A DNA stretch of 64,000 nucleotides from Desulfobacteraceae bacterium. GTDB lineage: Bacteria > Desulfobacterota > Desulfobacteria > Desulfobacterales > Desulfobacteraceae. The stretch is from the NCBI GenBank assembly GCA_016744295.1, contig JADGEQ010000012.1, forward strand, positions 1 through 64,000, written 5' to 3'. How positions within the stretch are numbered: position 1 is the first letter of the stretch; every line of letters begins with the position of its first letter. A program made the position numbers and the translations under genes. This document shows positions 18,966 to 26,675 of the stretch, piece by piece. Under the pieces are notes generated by a model that had not been told where the DNA came from, did no database searches, and saw only the letters and a list, made by a program, of their open reading frames with translations.

Positions 18966-20269
18966 AAATTCCCCCCTTTTTTCTGGATGACTGGCAATGT
19001 GAAATCATGGGTTCACACCATCACAATGCCCGTGAAAAACTTGCGGCATTTCAATTGGAGGCCATCAACAAGACCCTTTTTCATGCAACTGCCAACAGTC
19101 GGTTTTATAAAACCCATTTAAAACAAGTGGATAAAATAGCAAATTTCAATGAGTTTAACAGGCTTCCCTTTACACTGCCCAGCCATATCCAGGCAGACAG
19201 CCTTTCCTTTTTAGCGGTTTCCCAGGATGAGATCAGCCGAATTGTCACCCTTGAGACCTCGGGCACCACAGCCCTGGCAAAACGCATTTTTTTCACCTCC
19301 TCGGACCTTGGGACAACCATTGATTTTTTTGCCCGGATTCTGTCACACCTGACCCATCCTGGAGAAACGGTTCTGATTTTGCTTCCGGGAAATACCCCGG
19401 CCAGTGCAGGAGATCTGCTAAAAACCGCCCTGGACAGGATCGGTGTAAAGGCAATTGTCCCGGGGCTTGTGACCGATTTTAGTGACACCCTGGAGCACCT
19501 TCACACCCATACCCCTTCACTGATCATCGGGTTGCCCGTCCAGGTACTGGCCCTGGGAGAATTGCTAGCGCAGGGCCACCATAAAATAGGATTTGTCCGC
19601 AACATTATACTAACATCGGATGCCGTGTCTCCTGCAATCAAACAACGGGTGGGCCAGACCTTTGGCTGCCGTGTCTTTGATCACTACGGCATGACGGAAA
19701 CAGGATTTGGCGGGGGTATGGATTGTTTTGCCCACAAGGGATACCATTTGCGGGAAACAGACCTGTATGTTGAAATTATTGACCCGGATACAAAAAAGCC
19801 AGTTCCACCAGGATCTTGGGGAGAGATCGTTATCACCACCCTGGGCCGGCAGGGCATGCCCCTTGTCCGATACAGGACAGGGGATATCTCACGAATTATA
19901 GATGCGCCTTGTCCCTGCACCAGCCCCTTCCGGCGGATGGACTATGTCCGATACCGGTATGCCCACACACAACTTTTGCAAAGTGGGCAGCGCTTTGGCA
20001 TGCCGGATCTGGATGGGTTAATATTCAAACTCCCGGGAATAATGGATTTCCAGGTTGTTGTGCACCCGGGTAAAGCCGGTTCTTTAAAAATGGAAATTCA
20101 AATCCAGACCTGTACAAAAAGGACGATCACAAAAGAAAAGATAAGAAAAGCCCTAGCCCCCCTTTTTCAAACTGCCATTGACAGGGGAGAACTTAGCCTT
20201 GGGGCAGTTCAAACAAGGGACTTTAAATTTAAGGACACCTATACGGGCAAACGACGGATTCAGGATTGA
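18962..20269 (+). CDS. AMP-forming CoA ligase, PaaK-like (DVU_1553-like)
   Basis: A 435-aa adenylate-forming enzyme related to phenylacetate-CoA ligase. It would activate a carboxylic acid to an acyl-adenylate and then an acyl-CoA. The motifs are TLETSGTTALAKRIFF (phosphate-binding loop), FDHYGMTETGFGGG, and VRYRTGDIS before the hinge; TGKRR near the end may carry the mobile lysine. ATG 18962 overlaps the upstream TGA (ATGA junction). It is the last gene of the mop operon. The carboxylate made by Mop could be its substrate, but nothing in the sequence proves this. Confidence 0.82.
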   Translation: MKIPPFFLDDWQCEIMGSHHHNAREKLAAFQLEAINKTLFHATANSRFYKTHLKQVDKIANFNEFNRLPFTLPSHIQADSLSFLAVSQDEISRIVTLETSGTTALAKRIFFTSSDLGTTIDFFARILSHLTHPGETVLILLPGNTPASAGDLLKTALDRIGVKAIVPGLVTDFSDTLEHLHTHTPSLIIGLPVQVLALGELLAQGHHKIGFVRNIILTSDAVSPAIKQRVGQTFGCRVFDHYGMTETGFGGGMDCFAHKGYHLRETDLYVEIIDPDTKKPVPPGSWGEIVITTLGRQGMPLVRYRTGDISRIIDAPCPCTSPFRRMDYVRYRYAHTQLLQSGQRFGMPDLDGLIFKLPGIMDFQVVVHPGKAGSLKMEIQIQTCTKRTITKEKIRKALAPLFQTAIDRGELSLGAVQTRDFKFKDTYTGKRRIQD

Positions 20270-20307
20270 TCCTTTTAAATTCCCTCCTGTTGTTTTTTTG
20301 TTTAAAG

Positions 20308-21819
20308 TTATATTTTTGTTTGAGTTGTTTTCTTGTTTGAATGCATCCCAAACCAATAGACGGAAAAAACCGCCAGAGCAAGTAAAAACAATGCCACAGG
20401 ATGCCCAAGTAAAATACTCATATCACCATCTATTATATTTAACGATTGTGACAAGGACAGCTCAAATCTTTCTCCGAGAAAAAAAGCAATCACAAACACG
20501 ATGGCCGAGTAGTCAAATGCATTCATCATGTAGCCGACCAGGGCAAAAAAGAACATGACCACCACGCCGAACAATCCACCGGTTGCAAGATAAACCCCAA
20601 CAGTGCAGAGCAGCAGCGCCGCAGGAAAAATGACCGATTCCGGTGACTTGATAACCCTGGACCACAAACGCAGCCCAAAAAGCCCGGTAAAAAGGTTCAA
20701 AACATTTGCCATAAGCAGTGCACAAAAAAGCCCATAGATCAACTGTCCCTGCTCCTGAAAAAGAAGGGGGCCCGGCTGAATACCGTGGATCATCAATGCA
20801 CTGATGATAAGGGCGGCGGCAATATTACCCGGTATCCCCAGGGTCAGCAAGGGGATCAGGTTTGCACCGGAAACCGAACTATTGGCCGATTCGGTTGCAG
20901 CGATGCCATGGATATTTCCCTTACCAAAACTGTCCGGATCTTTGGATGTCTGCTTGGCGGTGGCATAACTCATAAAGGCTGCTGCCGATGAATCAAGACC
21001 GGGTATGGCCCCCAAAACAGTACCGATGGCAGATCCCCTTAGAATGGTATAGCGGCAGGACCAGAATTCTGCCCAACTAACCCGCCGATCGGCTTTGTTC
21101 CGGGAGGTTGGAATCGTGACTGCTGCACCAATTTTTCCCTGGATCATGGAAAGTCGCCGAAATATTTCAGCAACCGCCAGCATGCCCAGGGCGATGGAAA
21201 CAAGGGGAAGCCCGTTGTACAATTCAAAATGGCCGAAAATAAAACGCGGCGTGCTGTTTTCCGGGTCCAGCCCCACGGTTGCACAAAAAAGACCCAGGGC
21301 TGCCGAAACGATTCCCTTGGCCATGGAGTCCCCGACCAGGCCTGAGATGATGGAAAAGGCAAACACCATCAGAGCAAAGATCTCAATGGGACCCATTCTC
21401 AAAGCCAGGGTGGCGATGAGGGGGGCAATGGTAATCAATACCACATCACTGAAAGCATCCCCTGTTACCGACGAATAGAGGGCCATTTTGGTTGCTTTTT
21501 CCGGTTTCCCGTTTTTTGTCATGGGATAGCCGTCCAATGTGGTTGCCGCGGCATCAGGTGTCCCGGGGGTATTGATCAGGATGGCCGGAATGGCGCCCCC
21601 AACAAGCCCTCCCTTGTTAACCCCCACCAGAAAACCGATGGCCGGCAGCGGATCAAGGGCAAAGGTAAATGGAATGGCAATGGCCATGGCCATAACAGGC
21701 CCGACCCCGGGTATGGCACCGACCAGCTGACCGAGAAGAATGCCCAACCAGACAAAACAAAAATTATACAGGGTGAATGCATCTGCAGCCCCTGCTAGGA
21801 TAATATTAAAATCAACCAT
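20308..21819 (-). CDS. tctA: TctA-family large permease of a tripartite tricarboxylate transporter
   Basis: A 503-aa, about 12-segment inner-membrane protein. Family features are VGAIPGVGPVMAMAIAIP near the N-terminus, LINTPGTPDAAATTLDGYP, and SALMIHGIQPGPLLF. It transports a carboxylate, using the ion gradient, together with small subunit TctB and periplasmic TctC, which lie just upstream on the same strand. Start ATG 21819 has GGAGGC upstream. It is the last gene of a six-gene minus-strand run starting with the GntR regulator. The substrate cannot be read from sequence. Confidence 0.95.
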   Translation of the reverse strand: MVDFNIILAGAADAFTLYNFCFVWLGILLGQLVGAIPGVGPVMAMAIAIPFTFALDPLPAIGFLVGVNKGGLVGGAIPAILINTPGTPDAAATTLDGYPMTKNGKPEKATKMALYSSVTGDAFSDVVLITIAPLIATLALRMGPIEIFALMVFAFSIISGLVGDSMAKGIVSAALGLFCATVGLDPENSTPRFIFGHFELYNGLPLVSIALGMLAVAEIFRRLSMIQGKIGAAVTIPTSRNKADRRVSWAEFWSCRYTILRGSAIGTVLGAIPGLDSSAAAFMSYATAKQTSKDPDSFGKGNIHGIAATESANSSVSGANLIPLLTLGIPGNIAAALIISALMIHGIQPGPLLFQEQGQLIYGLFCALLMANVLNLFTGLFGLRLWSRVIKSPESVIFPAALLLCTVGVYLATGGLFGVVVMFFFALVGYMMNAFDYSAIVFVIAFFLGERFELSLSQSLNIIDGDMSILLGHPVALFLLALAVFSVYWFGMHSNKKTTQTKI

Positions 21820-21839
21820 GGGTAGTCGAACAGCCTCCT

Positions 21840-22259
21840 TTAGGGAAGCGGCCTTTTCAGCAAAAAGTCAACACAAAACCAGATGAATGCCGGCAACAAA
21901 ATCACACCAATAACAAGCCAGGGCCACCGGCGCTCTCCAACCGTAAGCATGAGGACCAGCATCAAGACAGGCGCCGCAATAATAAACCCTGCCATGTGCA
22001 TCAAACTTACACCCAACACGCCAATACCCAAAAACAGACCGGCCCGGGCTGAAACTTCCAGGTCCAATTTTGCCGATCCTTTTGGGAAAAGAAAATGTAT
22101 TCCACCCGAAAGGATAATAATAATGGCGGTGATATTTGGCAGGGTTGACGGTTTAAGCCAGCCGGAATCTGCTGTTTCAGTATGATTTGGAATGATCCAG
22201 AAGAGCAATAACATTCCCACAAAACCAGCCAACAATCCAGATAGGCGATTGAGGGTCAT
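21840..22259 (-). CDS. tctB: TctB-family small permease
   Basis: A 139-aa membrane protein with four predicted hydrophobic segments (GLLAGFVGMLLLFWII, NITAIIIILSGGIHFLF, LGIGVLGVSLMHMAGFIIAAPVLMLVLML and WLVIGVILLPAFIWFCVDFLL). Length and pattern fit the poorly conserved TctB subunit. It sits between tctC (12 bp) and tctA (20 bp). Confidence 0.88.
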   Translation of the reverse strand: MTLNRLSGLLAGFVGMLLLFWIIPNHTETADSGWLKPSTLPNITAIIIILSGGIHFLFPKGSAKLDLEVSARAGLFLGIGVLGVSLMHMAGFIIAAPVLMLVLMLTVGERRWPWLVIGVILLPAFIWFCVDFLLKRPLP

Positions 22260-22271
22260 TTTCTTTCCTTT

Positions 22272-23237
22272 TTATTTGCCAGCATCCACCAGCGCCTTGA
22301 TTTCAACTGCCCCATCGATCATCATTTTAAAGGTACCGTCGGAGCCCAGATTATGGGGTGCCACTTTCATCGTATTGAACAGGGCTTCCTTGACACGGTC
22401 CGAATGGATAGCATCATCAAAAGCTTTGGCCAGGGCTGATTTGGCATCTGCGGACAAATTTTTGGGTGCCGCAATATAAAAATAGGGTTCAAGGCTGAAA
22501 TCATACCCGTTCTCGATCAGGGTCATGGCATCGGGTGCGTAGGAATGTCGATCCTTGCTCAAGGATGCGATCATTTTCAAATCACCGCTTTTGATATATT
22601 TCACATGGGCGCCGGCTGTACAGGCTGCCATGACATGGCCCCCCAGAAGACTTTGAATTTGTTCAGCACCACTTTTATGTTTTACAAATTTAAATTTTAT
22701 CCCGGCTTCCTGCCCCACAGGACCCAGAACCATTTGCTGGGGCTTGGCATCAAAGGCGACAGCGATACCCTTCTCGGCTTTTGCATGGGCCAAAAGTTCT
22801 TTTAAATTATTAAAGGGTGCGTCTGATTTTGCCACCAATGCAATTTCTCCCCTGGTGATGGTTGCAATATAATCAAAACTGTCAATTTTGAACGGCAATT
22901 TGTCACCACGGTGGGCCAGGTTCAAAAAGATAGGCATACTCACACCAACCCCCAGGGTTAATCCGTCGGGTTTCTCTCTCATTAGGGTAGAAAACATGGC
23001 AACACCACCGCCACCGGGTTTATTTTCAACAACAACATTCCAGCCGGTATTTTCTTCAATCTTGGCGGCAATCAACCGGCCCATAATGTCCGTGGCGCCA
23101 CCAGCGCCAAAACCGATTTGAAGCCTGATTGAACTTTTGGGTGACCAGTCATTAGTCTTGGCCTGGGCCTGACTTTGCCCCAGAACGGGTAAAAACGCCA
23201 AGCATACAAGTGTAAATCCGATGAGCAGTTTTTTCAT
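22272..23237 (-). CDS. tctC: TctC-family periplasmic substrate-binding protein
   Basis: A 321-aa extracytoplasmic solute receptor of the Bug/TctC type. A cleavable signal peptide covers about residues 1-27 (LLIGFTLVCLAFLPVLGQSQAQA). The family signature IGFGAGGATDIMGRLIA and the VENKPGGGG loop that contacts the ligand carboxylate are present. It delivers the ligand to TctA/TctB. Neighbours upstream are an ASST-like propeller and a glutaredoxin fusion, so the ligand may be a sulfated or aromatic carboxylate (speculative). Confidence 0.93.
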   Translation of the reverse strand: MKKLLIGFTLVCLAFLPVLGQSQAQAKTNDWSPKSSIRLQIGFGAGGATDIMGRLIAAKIEENTGWNVVVENKPGGGGVAMFSTLMREKPDGLTLGVGVSMPIFLNLAHRGDKLPFKIDSFDYIATITRGEIALVAKSDAPFNNLKELLAHAKAEKGIAVAFDAKPQQMVLGPVGQEAGIKFKFVKHKSGAEQIQSLLGGHVMAACTAGAHVKYIKSGDLKMIASLSKDRHSYAPDAMTLIENGYDFSLEPYFYIAAPKNLSADAKSALAKAFDDAIHSDRVKEALFNTMKVAPHNLGSDGTFKMMIDGAVEIKALVDAGK

Positions 23238-23352
23238 TTTATTCTCCCTAGTGTCTAAATGATTATGTTTTCTTACACATCTATTACCAATAAATCCCGA
23301 TCCGATTTGGGTCTGCCTGTTCCGGGAAGGACTATTATGCCATTTGCCCCTG

Positions 23353-24186
23353 TCATTTTATAATCTCGGATAAAACCATGTGACGTCTGCACTGGGTGCG
23401 ATATTTGAACAAGGCAGCCGGTGCAAGGGGGGCAATATTTAATTCAGGCAAGGGGTTAACAGGTTCGATGAAAAAAGGATGTTTTTTGTTTGCCGTGGCC
23501 CTTTCCACAAGGGTTGCTGCTGCTGCCGCCTCTTCGGGTAGAAGATAACCTGCCCCACCGTTTTCACGAACAAAGGCTGTGACCGGCAAAATTATTTTAT
23601 AGTTTTCCGATACCTTCAGGACACAAAGACTTTTAATCAATTCTTCTTCATCAAGGGACATACCGGTCAGAAATTTGTATAAATCTGCAGGCCCCCTCAG
23701 ATAAAATATCAGGCTATGGATCATTTTTTTGTTGACCAGAGTCGCCAGCAAACTTGCATTTCTCCCGTCTGTTTCCAACTGAATCAAAAGCCCCTGGCTA
23801 CCGAGAAATTCAACAATGGAAAGAAAATTATTTTCTTCCGGGGAACCAGCTTCAATATTAGCTGCAGACAGGTTTATTCCACTGATCCATCCATGGCTTA
23901 AATCGCTTTGTGTAATAAATTTATCCAGCCGGTCCCCGGCCATAAGAAATGAAAGAATGATGCCCACTCCCTGAAAGATCTTTTCGCCGGTATAGAGAAT
24001 GGGAAATTCTACCCCCTCTTTGCCCCGGAAGACATCGGGTCTATTTTCCTTGTAAAACAGTTTAAATGCATCTTTCCCATCCGTTTTTATATTCAGTTGT
24101 TCATAAGAAATATTATTTTCATCCAAAAAGGATTTAACAATCTTGCACCGCATGCAGCCGGTGGCACTAAAAAGTTGATATGGCAT
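23353..24186 (-). CDS. Glutaredoxin domain fused to a Cys-less radical-SAM-like domain
   Basis: A 277-aa protein from ATG 24186, which has GGAGGTGTGC upstream. Residues 1 to about 80 are glutaredoxin-like, with redox motif Cys11-Met-Arg-Cys14 and TEFP-like EFPILYTG. The remainder (SGINLSAANIEAG ... LIQLETDGRNASLLATLV ... HSLIFYLRGP) follows the strand order of radical SAM activases such as NrdG, but it has no CxxxCxxC cluster. It may therefore be a fold relic or a binding domain. It lies 13 bp after the ASST-like gene and 115 bp before tctC. I do not know a named family for the fusion; the domain call for the C-terminal half is tentative. Confidence 0.6.
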   Translation of the reverse strand: MPYQLFSATGCMRCKIVKSFLDENNISYEQLNIKTDGKDAFKLFYKENRPDVFRGKEGVEFPILYTGEKIFQGVGIILSFLMAGDRLDKFITQSDLSHGWISGINLSAANIEAGSPEENNFLSIVEFLGSQGLLIQLETDGRNASLLATLVNKKMIHSLIFYLRGPADLYKFLTGMSLDEEELIKSLCVLKVSENYKIILPVTAFVRENGGAGYLLPEEAAAAATLVERATANKKHPFFIEPVNPLPELNIAPLAPAALFKYRTQCRRHMVLSEIIK

Positions 24187-24199
24187 CCGCACACCTCCT

Positions 24200-25645
24200 C
24201 TATTTGGTGTCTGTATCATCGGTATCAGAAACCACACAAAGTGCAGAAGAGGTCTGGTAGGGAATCACACCCTCTACCAAAGTTTCAGACACAGGTCCCC
24301 TGGGACTTGCCCCCTTCATCCTGAAATCGCTGACATCCACAGGATCGATTTGAATCTGTTCGGGCAGGTCAACCTGGGGGATGTAATCATAGGGATACCG
24401 ATACGCCCGGTATACCATATTCATATTAAAACTCTTTCCCCAATAGGGTGAGATATATTCCCAGACCAGCTCATGTTCGGCTGTCACCTCGATAATACGA
24501 CCGCCGCTTCCTTCTGTGATCAGGGTGTTCCCGTTGGGCAGGCGCTGGGCAGAACTGATAAAGGGGCTGTAAAAACGATTGCTGTCCGTGGGATGGACCA
24601 GACCTGCTTCATGGGGGGTAAACTGCCAGACAATTTTTAATGAAACAGGGTCAAACTCCAAAACTCTGGAATAATCGCGCAATACATTTTTGGTGCCCGT
24701 CGGACTTCCCGGATGACAGGCGCCATATCCTGCCCATCCGCCGTTATCATAGACAAGAATATTGCCTTCTCCGGGCAGACCGCGTGGAATCATGTGGGCG
24801 TGATGCTGGCCAATGATCCACTCCAGATCTTTTTCAGGGGTATAATCATAATAGGGGCCAACTTTCCAGACCACCTCTCCTGTCTCTTTGCTGATGATAA
24901 ATATCAGGTTGGTTTCCCGGCCATCCACAATGATATTATCCGGATGGAACCTTTGATCGCCTGAATCATACCATTTGTTCGGTCCCAGGATGGACATGGA
25001 ATTCAAATGCATCCAATCCCCCATACCGCCACCGCAGGGTCTCATGTTGGGATCACGAAACATGGCGTTTTTAGCATCCTCCCGAAATCCAAATTCATGG
25101 AAATGCTCGCTGCAGACCCATTCCCACAGGATATCCCCCTCCCATGAAACTTCATAAATGGTATCATCCAGCAAATTTTTATCGCAAATATCCTTGCACA
25201 CCAGATTTTTATGGCCGAGAATCATGGTATTACCGCCGGTTTCCACGGCATCCATACCGGGAACATAATACCCCACAGGATTTCCCTGGCGCTGGTAATC
25301 ATGGTGCACCCTGGCCATCCACTGGGCCTTCTCACCCGGATCTTCAATATATTCATACGCATTGAATTTCCAAACCACATTTCCGTCCCAGTCTACCTGG
25401 ACAAGATCACGGTAATCCTGCATGCCAAATTTTGTGGACCGTTCACCCGTGTGCCCAAGGATCTGCCCCCCCTTGAGCAGCTTGTTGGGAAATCCCTGCA
25501 GTCCTTTCCACAATTTGGCTTCTCCACCGTTCATATCTATCACCAGAGCGCCCAGCTCTTTTGCCTGGAAAACGGTATATCCGTTAAAACATTTGGCAGG
25601 ATTATAGACGGTGGTTCCGGTTGGATATACACTGGGATAGGTCAT
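24200..25645 (-). CDS. Arylsulfotransferase (ASST)-like beta-propeller protein
   Basis: A 481-aa protein from ATG 25645 (AAGGAGTGTCC upstream); the frame stays open to 25879 but that part overlaps the GntR gene region. Repeated blades of the form VDWDGNVVWKF, VSWEGDILWEW, ISKETGEVVWKVGP and FDPVSLKIVWQF fit the ASST-type propeller. His-rich segments (RVHHDYQ, GQHHAHMIPRG) occupy the position of catalytic and ligand histidines of this fold, and SAQRLPNGNTLITEGSGGRIIEV is typical. Unlike E. coli-type ASST, no signal peptide is visible at the N-terminus, so it is probably cytoplasmic. Whether it transfers sulfate is unproven. Confidence 0.75.
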   Translation of the reverse strand: MTYPSVYPTGTTVYNPAKCFNGYTVFQAKELGALVIDMNGGEAKLWKGLQGFPNKLLKGGQILGHTGERSTKFGMQDYRDLVQVDWDGNVVWKFNAYEYIEDPGEKAQWMARVHHDYQRQGNPVGYYVPGMDAVETGGNTMILGHKNLVCKDICDKNLLDDTIYEVSWEGDILWEWVCSEHFHEFGFREDAKNAMFRDPNMRPCGGGMGDWMHLNSMSILGPNKWYDSGDQRFHPDNIIVDGRETNLIFIISKETGEVVWKVGPYYDYTPEKDLEWIIGQHHAHMIPRGLPGEGNILVYDNGGWAGYGACHPGSPTGTKNVLRDYSRVLEFDPVSLKIVWQFTPHEAGLVHPTDSNRFYSPFISSAQRLPNGNTLITEGSGGRIIEVTAEHELVWEYISPYWGKSFNMNMVYRAYRYPYDYIPQVDLPEQIQIDPVDVSDFRMKGASPRGPVSETLVEGVIPYQTSSALCVVSDTDDTDTK

Positions 25646-25691
25646 TATAGGACACTCCTTTTGCTTGTGATTTTCTTTAAAATAAAACAGC

Positions 25692-26414
25692 TCATTCTGT
25701 CTTCCCGCCCATGGTTTGCTTGATAATCTCATCCAGGGTGTCAAAATGGTTTGCCATGATTTTTTGAACTTTTTTTCCGTCTCTGGCTTTGATATATTTA
25801 TAAAACAGTTGATTGTATTGGATATCTTGTTTGGCCGTTTCAAAATCAGGTCTTTTTGCCAGTATCTGTTGAAATACATTGACCAGAGCTTCCATCAGGG
25901 AACTGATAAAAAGATTGTGGCAGGCATCGGCAATCAAAAGATGAAAACCCAGGGCCTTTGTCTGATCCGGCTCCCCTTTTTCAATGGAGATCTGAATATC
26001 CTCAATACATTGTTCCATGGCAGCAAGATCCTGATCCGTTCTTCTCTCGGCAGCAAGCTTTGCAAGCCCCGGCTCTAAAATCTGCCTGAACTCGGCCAGA
26101 TCCGTTACGGTTACACCGCCAAACAAAAATGAATTGCTGACAACATCCACCATTTTTTCAGATCCGGGCTCGGCCACAAAGCTGCCGCCAAATATTCCTC
26201 TTTTTTTTTGTATCAGCCCTTCTGTTTCCATCTCCCGCAACGCTTCCCGGGCTGAAACCTTGCTAACACCATATTGCCGGGCGATTTCAACCTCGGGGGG
26301 AAATTTATCCCCTGGCTTAAAATGGCCGTCCAGAATGCCCTGCTTCAATATATTTTTAATCTGATCTGATATCCGTTCTTTACGAATAATTACATCCTGC
26401 AAGGCCTTTTCCAT
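25692..26414 (-). CDS. GntR/FadR-family transcriptional regulator
   Basis: A 240-aa DNA-binding repressor/activator. The N-terminal winged helix is clear (GHFKPGDKFPPEVEIARQYGVSKVSAREAL). The C-terminal FCD ligand domain spans about residues 95-230, with the metal/effector positions in FHLLIADACHN and MANHFDTLDEI. Start ATG 26414 has CAAAGGAAC upstream. It is the first gene of the minus-strand run that includes the ASST-like protein and TctABC, so it very likely controls that operon in response to its carboxylate-type substrate. Confidence 0.92.
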   Translation of the reverse strand: MEKALQDVIIRKERISDQIKNILKQGILDGHFKPGDKFPPEVEIARQYGVSKVSAREALREMETEGLIQKKRGIFGGSFVAEPGSEKMVDVVSNSFLFGGVTVTDLAEFRQILEPGLAKLAAERRTDQDLAAMEQCIEDIQISIEKGEPDQTKALGFHLLIADACHNLFISSLMEALVNVFQQILAKRPDFETAKQDIQYNQLFYKYIKARDGKKVQKIMANHFDTLDEIIKQTMGGKTE

Positions 26415-26590
26415 TTGTTCCTTTGATTAAAATAAAAGTTAGTTCTTTAAAAGTTAGTTCTTTATATATTGACCTTTTCAAATATCTTTTTTTTTGTCAA
26501 GCCGAAAATTTTTCCCATGGCATTCCATGGATTTTATTAATCGTAAAAATACACACTTTATGATATCCTCAAATCTTCCATCACCCATCA

Positions 26591-26620
26591 CTAGGAGTCA
26601 ATGGGAGTCAATGGGAGTCA
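26591..26620 (+). repeat. 10-bp tandem repeat x3 upstream of FapA-like gene
   Basis: Three units ending GGAGTCA (CTAGGAGTCA, ATGGGAGTCA, ATGGGAGTCA) lie 56 bp before the ATG. Possible slippage repeat or operator half-sites in the divergent region shared with the GntR gene. Confidence 0.75.
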
Positions 26621-26675
26621 AAATCATGAGTGGACTGCACAATATCGCCCACAAACGGGCAAAGAAAAGAGACCC

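Noticed and set aside
25646..25879. N-terminal extension of the ASST-like protein (78 residues)
   Set aside because: It overlaps the 3' end of the GntR gene and has no ribosome site, while ATG 25645 has AAGGAG at the right distance.
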